This document shows positions 1 through 5,337 of a stretch of 6,163 nt of DNA, one piece after another; positions within the stretch are counted from its first letter, which is position 1; every line of letters starts with the position of its first letter. The notes under the pieces were generated by a model, which had not been told where the DNA came from, ran no database searches, and was given only the letters and a program-made list of their open reading frames with translations. Location of the stretch: NCBI GenBank assembly GCA_030430345.1, contig JAUIFT010000193.1, positions 1 to 6,163 of the forward strand, in the 5' to 3' direction. The position numbers were made by a program, and so were the translations under genes. This stretch comes from Calditrichia bacterium (GTDB taxonomy: Bacteria > Calditrichota > Calditrichia > RBG-13-44-9 > J042).

Positions 1-641
1 CAGGGGCGCTCAAAATGATGATGGAATTTATGAACATTCGGCGTGATAAATACCCAGCTTAGTGGCCGGTCCAGCCACTCCGGCACGGCAATGTTCGCAT
101 GGGTAAAATAGGCAAAGAAAATGGTAACAATACGATAGAAAAGGTAATAGGCGATTGGCGCTCCGGTAAATAGAATGGTGACCAGCGCGAAGACTTCCCG
201 CAGCAAGTAATCCCCCGGATGATGCCGGGTGCCAGTGGTGGCGTCCACTTTGGAGTCGCTATGATGCACCATGTGAAACTTCCACATCCAGGTAACTTTG
301 TGGAGCAGGTAATGAACCACATATTGGGCCATAAAATCCAACAGCATCACGGCAATCAGTAACTCCGCCCAAATTGGCCAGTCGATCAGGTAAAGCAAGC
401 CAAACTGATTCTGCTGGATCCAGAGAAAAACTCCCACCGTCAGCACTCCAAAAAGCAGATTGATGATCAGGCTAAATCCCAGGAAGATAAAATTGATACC
501 GGCATGCCGCCATTTCCGGTAATTCAATTGAACAAGGGGAATGTTTCCTTCCAGAATCCAGCTGAAGGTCAAACATCCCATTACCCAAATAAATTTTTCC
601 GCCGTCGATAATTGCTCGAAGAAATTAAGAAAAGCTTCCAT
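1..641 (-). CDS. Fatty acid hydroxylase / sterol desaturase family membrane protein (3' end outside window)
   Basis: This is an integral membrane di-iron oxygenase of the fatty acid hydroxylase superfamily, which hydroxylates or desaturates lipids at the membrane face. The frame starts at ATG 641 and stays open to the window edge, giving 213 residues without the C-terminus. The three histidine boxes that bind the di-iron centre are visible: H110-x3-H114, H123-x2-H126-H127 and H204-x2-H207-H208, with extra family-typical histidines at 140-141 and 181. Hydrophobic stretches at about 15-33, 50-75, 92-112 and 148-180 fit membrane segments. The start is supported by AAGG (650-653) eight bases upstream. 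It lies 175 bases beyond the preceding gene, so it is probably transcribed separately. The substrate (sterol, hopanoid, carotenoid or fatty acyl chain) cannot be read from the sequence. The family call is firm. Confidence 0.9.
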   Translation of the reverse strand, partial: MEAFLNFFEQLSTAEKFIWVMGCLTFSWILEGNIPLVQLNYRKWRHAGINFIFLGFSLIINLLFGVLTVGVFLWIQQNQFGLLYLIDWPIWAELLIAVMLLDFMAQYVVHYLLHKVTWMWKFHMVHHSDSKVDATTGTRHHPGDYLLREVFALVTILFTGAPIAYYLFYRIVTIFFAYFTHANIAVPEWLDRPLSWVFITPNVHKFHHHFERP

Positions 642-751
642 TGTATTGACCTTGATGAAGTTATGAGTTCAGAATCATCGGAAAACACTGGTAAGATGTA
701 TATCGTTATCCCGATAATTTTTGCCGCTTGACTGGCAGAGTATAGGACGTA

Positions 752-780
752 AAGATATGGATTTAATCAGAATAATTCAA
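752..780 (-). promoter_or_regulatory. Possible sigma70-like promoter for the hydroxylase gene
   Basis: On the minus strand TTGAAT (775-780) and TATCTT (752-757) are separated by exactly 17 bases, each matching four of six consensus positions. Transcription from here would leave a leader of roughly 100 bases before ATG 641. Many Bacteroidota use a different promoter consensus, and AT-rich spacers produce such matches by chance, so this is only a candidate. Confidence 0.22.
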
Positions 781-795
781 ATTGGAAAGTGCAGG

Positions 796-822
796 AAAAA
801 TGAAAATTATATCGTTTCATTT
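796..822 (-). terminator. Weak candidate hairpin terminator after the acetyltransferase gene
   Basis: Perfect 8-base inverted arms (815-822 and 798-805) flank a 9-base loop and overlap the stop codon of the GNAT gene. On the minus strand the distal arm runs into a stretch of five T (800-796). The stem has only one G-C pair, so it would be weak. It is the only hairpin with a T tract that I can find in the gap that ends the operon. Confidence 0.2.
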
Positions 823-1335
823 ACCAGGGACAAACAGTTTTGCCGGAGGGGTGCCATCCCCGCTTTCAATCATTTTTTCATACTGCAATCCCAGCTTTTC
901 CAGTAATCCGATCGAGGCATCATTTTCCGGGGAAGTAATTGCAACGATCCTTTTCAGTCCCAGCGTTTCATAGCCGTATTTCAATACTGCGGAAGCGGAC
1001 TCGAAAGCATATCCTTTACCGCGATGTTTTTCCAGGAAGGCATAGCCGACATCGACATCTGCCAGCCAGGGGCGTTTGATAAGGCCGCACATGCCAATGG
1101 GTGTATCATCATGTTTTAGTGCGATCCGAAACAGCCCGAAGCCGTATTGCCGGTAGCTATCCATCGGCCCTTTTTCCAGGTATTCCCGGGCGCCATCAAT
1201 GTCGCGAACCCCTTTGTCTCCGATATGCGTCAGGAAGGCTGGCTCATTAACCAGCGCCATAATAAATTCACTATCCGCCAGGGTAAATTCGCTAACGGTT
1301 AACCGATCGGTTTCCAGGATATTCTTTTTCCCCAT
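817..1335 (-). CDS. GNAT family N-acetyltransferase, RimJ/RimL-like
   Basis: This is a 172-residue single-domain GNAT (Acetyltransf_3 type) that transfers acetyl from acetyl-CoA to an amine. The family opening ILETDRLTV is at residues 6-14, the acetyl-CoA pyrophosphate-binding loop HRGKGYA at 104-110, and the typical distal segment SPENDAS...LLEKLGL at 135-150. I chose ATG 1335 because it sits just before the conserved ILETDRL segment and 7 bases after the preceding stop. The frame stays open to an ATG at 1383, but that would add 16 unconserved residues and overlap the methyltransferase gene by 41 bases. The Shine-Dalgarno is poor (a GGGG about 11 bases upstream), so translation may depend on coupling. 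Relatives acetylate ribosomal protein N-termini, amino acids or antibiotics. The substrate is unknown here; the neighbouring RNA-modification genes make a translation-related target plausible but unproven. Confidence 0.9.
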   Translation of the reverse strand: MGKKNILETDRLTVSEFTLADSEFIMALVNEPAFLTHIGDKGVRDIDGAREYLEKGPMDSYRQYGFGLFRIALKHDDTPIGMCGLIKRPWLADVDVGYAFLEKHRGKGYAFESASAVLKYGYETLGLKRIVAITSPENDASIGLLEKLGLQYEKMIESGDGTPPAKLFVPGK

Positions 1336-1342
1336 CGCCCAA

Positions 1343-1885
1343 TTAACCCCGGTCTTTTCCCTTAAACTTTTGCAAAACATCATACCCTAAAATGCCAAAG
1401 GCGACACTGGCATTCAGAGAATGTTTTGCACCGTACATCGGCAATTCCACTGCCATATCTGCTAATGCCAACAGTTCATCATGGATTCCCCAAACCTCAT
1501 TCCCGATTACCAGGCAGCAAGGGAATGGATACTGAGTATCCCAGTGGGGCTGACTTGCACTGGTGTGCTCCAAAGCGATAATCGGAATTCCCTGCGCTTT
1601 CAGGGCTTTGGCAGCCGCAGCGCCATCTTGATGATATTCCCAGGGCACCGTGTCCGTTGCGCCCAGGGCAGTTTTATCAATTTCCCGGCGCGGTGGTCTG
1701 CCGGTAATTCCGCAAAGCAGAAGTTTCTCTGCACGGATCGCATCGGCAGTGCGGAAAATTGCCCCGACGTTATAAAGGCTGCGAATATTATCCAGCAGTA
1801 CGTAAATTGGAAAACGATCCGCGCTCCGGGCCGCATGTGGCCGCAAGCGCATTTCCCCAATTTCATTAATCGTCAACTTTTTCAT
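1343..1885 (-). CDS. TrmH/SpoU family RNA 2'-O-methyltransferase
   Basis: This 180-residue SPOUT-fold enzyme uses SAM to methylate a ribose 2'-hydroxyl in tRNA or rRNA. All three SpoU motifs are present: motif 1 NIRSLYNVGAIFRTAD at 33-48, with N33 and the likely catalytic R45; motif 2 LVIGNEVWG at 125-133; and motif 3 ELPMYGAKHSLNASVA at 147-162, forming the knotted SAM site. It is a minimal catalytic domain, without the N-terminal L30e-like domain of RlmB and without a long C-terminal extension. Short versions with this motif 1 and the segment CGITGRPPRREIDKTALGAT (58-77) are common in Bacteroidota. The start is 2 bases after the stop of the upstream methyltransferase, with little Shine-Dalgarno, which suggests translational coupling. 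TrmH (Gm18), TrmL (position 34) and rRNA specificities cannot be separated by eye, so no symbol is given. Confidence 0.92.
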   Translation of the reverse strand: MKKLTINEIGEMRLRPHAARSADRFPIYVLLDNIRSLYNVGAIFRTADAIRAEKLLLCGITGRPPRREIDKTALGATDTVPWEYHQDGAAAAKALKAQGIPIIALEHTSASQPHWDTQYPFPCCLVIGNEVWGIHDELLALADMAVELPMYGAKHSLNASVAFGILGYDVLQKFKGKDRG

Positions 1886-1887
1886 CT

Positions 1888-3285
1888 TCAGGCAATTTTC
1901 TCTAAACGAGCAACGCTTTCAATGTGATAGGTATGAGGGAACATGTCCACCGGCTGCACTTCGGCAATATGATAAATTTGCGTCAACTCCGCCAAATCCC
2001 GGGCCATAGTTGCCGGATTACAGGAAACATAGACAATTTGCGGCGGTGCGACCTCCATCAGAGTTTTAACAACATCTTTATGCATCCCGGCACGCGGCGG
2101 ATCACAAATAATCACATCCGGTGGGTCTTCGGCATATTTTCGCAAATTGAAGCGCAAATCCCCGGCAACAAATTCACAATTTTTAATGCCATTCAACTCT
2201 GCATTTCGATAGGCATCTTTTACGGCGCTTTCAACAATTTCAAAACCGGTGATTTTCCGGGCGTTTTCCGCGACAAAAATACCGATGCTGCCGGTGCCGC
2301 AATAAAGATCCCAGATATTTTTATCAGCGACATCAGCAAATTTTCTCACAACCTTGTAAAGATTCTCCCCCTGAATGCTATTGGTTTGAAAAAAGGAGTT
2401 CGGGGAAATCTCAAATTTGAATTTTTCCAATTGCTCTACCAACACTGCTTCCCCATGAATCAGATATTGCTCCTCCCCGGTGGCAACCTGGGCCACTCCG
2501 GAATTGATCGTATTGTAAATGCTGGAAACGAACGGAAATTCCGTGGTTAATTTTTCTACATATTTTGTCATTACATCATCAATGGTACGGGATGTTACCA
2601 GGTTAATCATCAGCTTTCCGGCAGCGAATGATTTCCGCAGCACCAGATGCCGCAGCACGCCATGGTGTTCCCGCTGATGATATACCGGCACGCCCGAGTC
2701 CCTAAAAAAAGCCTTGGAGAAACGCAGGATCTCATTCATCATCTCCGGCTGAATCCAGCACTTCTCGATATCAACAATTCGATCGAAATAGCGTGGCACA
2801 TGCAGCCCGAGGGCAAAGTCCTTTTTGATCTCCGGATCACCCAATTCTTCCGGCAACAGCCAGCGATTGGCGGAAAATGAAAACTCCATTTTGTTACGGT
2901 AGCCAAATATTGCCGGGGCTGGTAAAACGTCGTGCAGTGCATCTGTGGTAACGCCGCCGATATGCGCCAATGCTTCTGCGACGTGCTGCTTCTTAAATGC
3001 CAGCTGCTGCGGATAATCGACATTCTGCCACTTACACCCGCCGCACCAGCCAAAATGCTTACAGGGCGCCTCCTGACGCAACTGAGAGGATTTGAGCAGC
3101 TCAAGCGGATAAGCTTCCGCATATTTTTGTTTCGCTTTCCGGATGCGGGCATTCACCCGGTCACCAGGCAAACTATTATCAACAAAAATGACATAATCAT
3201 CCAAACGGGCAATGCCTTTCCCGCCGAATGCCACCTTTTCAATTTCCAGCTCCAGCTCCTGCTTGCGCTTCACTTTTTTTGCCAT
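1888..3285 (-). CDS. rlmD: 23S rRNA (uracil-C5)-methyltransferase, RlmD/RumA type
   Basis: This 465-residue TrmA/RumA-family enzyme makes 5-methyluridine in 23S rRNA using SAM (U1939 for E. coli RlmD). An N-terminal TRAM RNA-binding domain spans about 1-65. Four cysteines, C75, C81, C84 and C176, have the spacing of the RlmD [4Fe-4S] ligands. The SAM fold follows, with FFQTNS at 298-303, DLYCGTGSIG at 326-335, E349 and DPPRAGM at 395-401. The nucleophile is C422 in YVSCNP, and the general base is E456 in HTYHIESV. Length and motif order are normal for the family. The start ATG 3285 is 3 bases after the stop of the barrel gene, with AAGG about 12 bases upstream. Family membership is very secure. 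The exact target is less certain, because Gram-positive RlmCD shows that one paralogue can modify two sites. Confidence 0.93.
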   Translation of the reverse strand: MAKKVKRKQELELEIEKVAFGGKGIARLDDYVIFVDNSLPGDRVNARIRKAKQKYAEAYPLELLKSSQLRQEAPCKHFGWCGGCKWQNVDYPQQLAFKKQHVAEALAHIGGVTTDALHDVLPAPAIFGYRNKMEFSFSANRWLLPEELGDPEIKKDFALGLHVPRYFDRIVDIEKCWIQPEMMNEILRFSKAFFRDSGVPVYHQREHHGVLRHLVLRKSFAAGKLMINLVTSRTIDDVMTKYVEKLTTEFPFVSSIYNTINSGVAQVATGEEQYLIHGEAVLVEQLEKFKFEISPNSFFQTNSIQGENLYKVVRKFADVADKNIWDLYCGTGSIGIFVAENARKITGFEIVESAVKDAYRNAELNGIKNCEFVAGDLRFNLRKYAEDPPDVIICDPPRAGMHKDVVKTLMEVAPPQIVYVSCNPATMARDLAELTQIYHIAEVQPVDMFPHTYHIESVARLEKIA

Positions 3286-3288
3286 ACT

Positions 3289-4440
3289 TTACAACCTTGC
3301 AGTAAAAATCAATTCCAAACCTTCCAGTTCCGGCTTAACGACGCAAACCCCGCCAATACAGACTTTCCCTTTTCGCCGTTGGCCGGCAAAGAGCGTTGCC
3401 TGTAGCCGTTCACCGGCAAAGGTAGCATCGATTTGCCCGCCAATCCAGTAATGATGCTTTTTTTTACTGGTAAGGTTGTCGTTCAGCGATTTTAAATCGG
3501 CAAACTGGTCGGTGCTGTGTTCTCCGAGAAATGAGATTCCCAATCCGGAAGAGAGTCCCAATTCCATTGTTAATAACTGATCATAATGCTGGCGCGCGGA
3601 AAGCGTCGTGGTTTCCGGAAATTTGGCATGCTGATGTTCGTAGATTATTTTCAAAGATTTGTAATTGCCAAAATCATAGGCAACGCTGGTAACCCAGTTA
3701 AGATACCGCCCGAGAATGTCTTCCTGCCGGCCGGCAGCCCATACCCATTCGCCTCCCTGAAAATCATCATGCTCATATATTGCGAAAACATCTTTGTAAA
3801 GCAGGAATCCGGCATCATTTTCGGTTCGGCTATAGCTGGTGGTCAAGACGCTATACTCCGACACCGGATAGCCGGCCTCAATTAAAAACCCCCGTTCGTT
3901 ATTGGGATTCTGGATTAATTGCTGCCGATTCAACAATGTAAAGAGATGTTCCTGAAAAACGGTGGGCGGATTGTTTAGTAAGCCTTCTTCAAAACCGATA
4001 TCCTGATAATTTCGATATTCCCCCAGCAGGCTCAATGCGCCCACAAACAAATTGGCGGATAAATATATTCCCTGCCCATCGTTACGATCAGTTGTTGCGT
4101 ATTCTCCGTAAAATCCACCATTGCTTAAGTTCACTTCCGCAAAAGCGGCGGTACGATTACTGGCATTATCCGTTTGTGGCTGGGATTCTGTATGAAGAAA
4201 TATTCCCCCTGCCCCGAAAGAATTAGAAGGTTTAATCTTCAATTCCCCGCCATACATCCAGGGGAGACGAACACCGCTGGCAGGTGTCTTTTTCTCTTGC
4301 TCATCGGGGCCCAGCCGTGCTTTCCGCGGCTCTCCGGCCAGTATTTCCAGATCTGCATACCGATGGTTAAATTCTGCTTTTGCGCCCCGTAAATTGCTAT
4401 CCCAGCGCAACGTCCGGTTCTCAAAACTACGGAGCACCAA
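3289..4440 (-). CDS. C-terminal fragment of the frameshifted barrel protein
   Basis: This is the downstream half of the broken barrel gene. The frame opens after a TGA at about 4501-4503 and could only start from non-ATG codons such as TTG 4440 or GTG 4437. It has no signal peptide of its own, so independent export is unlikely. From TTG 4440 it has 383 residues. They contain the family-like opening LRSFENRTLRWDSNLRG, then many short amphipathic strand-like segments (for example AFAEVNLSNGGFYGEY and LSLLGEYRNYQDIGF). The end carries a cysteine pair, C361 and C366, in VCIGGVCVV, and a final strand LELIFTARL. Coding character is maintained to the end, with no further stops or shifts, which argues for a recent lesion or a sequence error rather than long decay. 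Confidence 0.65.
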   Translation of the reverse strand: MVLRSFENRTLRWDSNLRGAKAEFNHRYADLEILAGEPRKARLGPDEQEKKTPASGVRLPWMYGGELKIKPSNSFGAGGIFLHTESQPQTDNASNRTAAFAEVNLSNGGFYGEYATTDRNDGQGIYLSANLFVGALSLLGEYRNYQDIGFEEGLLNNPPTVFQEHLFTLLNRQQLIQNPNNERGFLIEAGYPVSEYSVLTTSYSRTENDAGFLLYKDVFAIYEHDDFQGGEWVWAAGRQEDILGRYLNWVTSVAYDFGNYKSLKIIYEHQHAKFPETTTLSARQHYDQLLTMELGLSSGLGISFLGEHSTDQFADLKSLNDNLTSKKKHHYWIGGQIDATFAGERLQATLFAGQRRKGKVCIGGVCVVKPELEGLELIFTARL

Positions 4441-4778
4441 TCCCCGCCCGAGCAGGCGCGCAGGTAAAAATTCCCCCTGCGGTATTCCGCGAACAGATGC
4501 TCAATGCCCGTGGACGTATCCTGGTTGGAAAAAAATGCCGGTGGCTCATGAACGCCCAAACGAACGCCGAGGCGGAAGTCATTTTTGCTGAGGAAAAGAT
4601 CTGTCCAGCTTTCCAGAAAGCGTGATTCCGAAGTATCTGCAGTGGCGAATTCCAGGGAAGAATTCCCGGTTACTTCTACACCGTTACCCATCACCAGTCC
4701 CTGGGCGAATATTGTAACCGTGCAGAAAAGCAAAACGATTACCGTATTTGCAAAACCTATTCCAGGCTGGATTTTCAC
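4239..4778 (-). CDS. N-terminal fragment of the frameshifted barrel protein
   Basis: This is the upstream half of the broken barrel gene. It starts at GTG 4778; no ATG is available in frame between the TAG at 4812 and here. Residues 1-25 form a signal peptide: a short start containing K2, a hydrophobic core at about 12-24, and a likely cut after IFA (A25/Q26). The mature part (ESRFLESWTDLFLSKNDFRL, 51-70, then LGVHEPPAFF) resembles the first strands of the barrel family. Only residues 1-108 (to about 4455) look genuine. The remaining 71 residues after the shift, cysteine-rich and without family resemblance, are out-of-frame translation of the downstream half. As a protein it would be a secreted stub. 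Confidence 0.6.
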   Translation of the reverse strand: MKIQPGIGFANTVIVLLFCTVTIFAQGLVMGNGVEVTGNSSLEFATADTSESRFLESWTDLFLSKNDFRLGVRLGVHEPPAFFSNQDTSTGIEHLFAEYRRGNFYLRACSGGDWCSVVLRTGRCAGIAIYGAQKQNLTIGMQIWKYWPESRGKHGWAPMSKRKRHLPAVFVSPGCMAGN

Positions 4779-4811
4779 TATTGTCCCATTCCCGTTTCTG
4801 TCGATCTTCAG

Positions 4812-5321
4812 CTAGCGGCTCTCTTCCGTTTCCGGCTTACTTTCCAATAATGACAGGATATACTCTTCCAGTTTCTTCTCGTCTCCTTTTCGATAGCCAA
4901 CATGGCGATAAACAATTTTGCCATTATTGTCGACCAGTATGGATAAAGGCGGGTAAGTGCCCTGATAGAGTTGAAATACTTCGCTGTTGGTGTCCAGCAA
5001 TATAGTAAACGGATAGCGGTTTTTCTTCACAAATCCTTTTACCCGGCTGACCGTTTTCGGATCATCAATAGTAATGGAAAGTATTTTCAATCCCTGATCC
5101 TTGTATTTGTTATAGATCAGTTTCAGTTTCTTCATTTCCGCTTTGCAGGGAATACACCAGGTGGCCCAAAAATTGATCAGAACCGGTCCCTCACCGATAT
5201 TTTCTGAAAGCCGAAAGGTATTTCCTTCCAGGTCCGGCAGGGAAAAATCATCTGCGGATTTTTCCTGGGCAATGCTCGAAAAACAAAGTAAGGTCAGTAA
5301 CAGTATCATGACCGTTTTCAT
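4812..5321 (-). CDS. TlpA/ResA-like secreted thioredoxin-family protein
   Basis: This 169-residue exported thiol-disulfide protein probably acts in the periplasm. Residues 1-18 form a signal peptide ending SSIA before QE. No lipobox is seen, although C13 lies inside the hydrophobic core. The AhpC/TSA-redoxin fold follows: DFSLPDLEGN at 25-34, then INFWATWCIPC with active-site C56 and C59, then the cis-proline region YPPLSILVDNNG at 123-134 (P124 or P125), and the final strand/helix YRHVGY...LEEYILSLL. Its general role would be reduction or exchange of disulfides, as in cytochrome c maturation or outer-membrane protein folding. The start ATG 5321 is preferred because AAGGAG lies 7 bases upstream and a signal peptide follows at once. 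The longer open frame from 5477 only overlaps the upstream gene. It lies 16 bases after the Omp28-like gene. Confidence 0.92.
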   Translation of the reverse strand: MKTVMILLLTLLCFSSIAQEKSADDFSLPDLEGNTFRLSENIGEGPVLINFWATWCIPCKAEMKKLKLIYNKYKDQGLKILSITIDDPKTVSRVKGFVKKNRYPFTILLDTNSEVFQLYQGTYPPLSILVDNNGKIVYRHVGYRKGDEKKLEEYILSLLESKPETEESR

Positions 5322-5328
5322 ATATTTA

Positions 5329-5334
5329 CTCCTT
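5329..5334 (-). promoter_or_regulatory. Strong ribosome binding site fixing the thioredoxin start
   Basis: AAGGAG on the minus strand sits 7 bases before ATG 5321 and just after the TGA (5338-5340) of the upstream gene. It is the best Shine-Dalgarno in the window and decides against the 52-codon N-terminal extension. Confidence 0.8.
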
Positions 5335-5337
5335 TTC

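Larger units (their letters stand above)
3289..4778 (-). pseudogene. DUF6029-like outer-membrane barrel protein, interrupted by a frameshift
   Basis: Two overlapping minus-strand frames together encode one protein. The first gives a signal peptide and about 108 residues, ending NFYLRA near 4455. The second then continues LLGRGLVLRSFENRTLRWD and runs about 388 residues to the TAA at 3289. Joined, they make roughly 496 residues, the size I associate with DUF6029 porin-like proteins of Bacteroidota and relatives. Those carry a similar run (A-G-x-F-Y-E-x-F-G-x-G-L-x-L-R) at this point and a CxGGxC motif near the C-terminus. The downstream half is rich in alternating aromatic/polar segments, fitting a beta-barrel, and ends in a strand-like LELIFTARL. 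The lesion is a net loss of one base (or of 3n+1). It could be a true mutation or a sequencing/assembly error. The function of the family is not established. It lies 33 bases after the thioredoxin gene and 3 bases before rlmD. Confidence 0.75.

Noticed and set aside
59..322. 87-codon minus-strand open frame
   Set aside because: Shadow of the hydroxylase gene, whose own frame carries the histidine boxes through the same bases.
721..973. Small plus-strand genes in the 642-816 gap
   Set aside because: The open frames here run mainly antisense into the GNAT gene, have no ribosome binding site and show no family resemblance.
1336..1383. 16-residue N-terminal extension of the acetyltransferase
   Set aside because: It overlaps the end of the methyltransferase gene and precedes the conserved GNAT start without adding any family-like sequence.
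1481..1927. 148-codon plus-strand open frame
   Set aside because: Antisense to the TrmH-type gene, which has all SpoU motifs; no family resemblance of its own.
1924..2550. 208-codon open frame on the plus strand
   Set aside because: It lies antisense and entirely inside the rlmD-type gene, whose motifs are complete; the translated plus-strand product shows no recognisable domain.
2739..3152. 137-codon minus-strand open frame
   Set aside because: Out-of-frame shadow of the TRAM and iron-sulfur region of the rlmD-type gene.
4440..4470. Programmed -1 frameshifting joining the two barrel halves
   Set aside because: There is no X XXY YYZ slippery site; the GGGG near 4445 does not allow good re-pairing, and I see no downstream pseudoknot. 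A deletion or sequence error is simpler.
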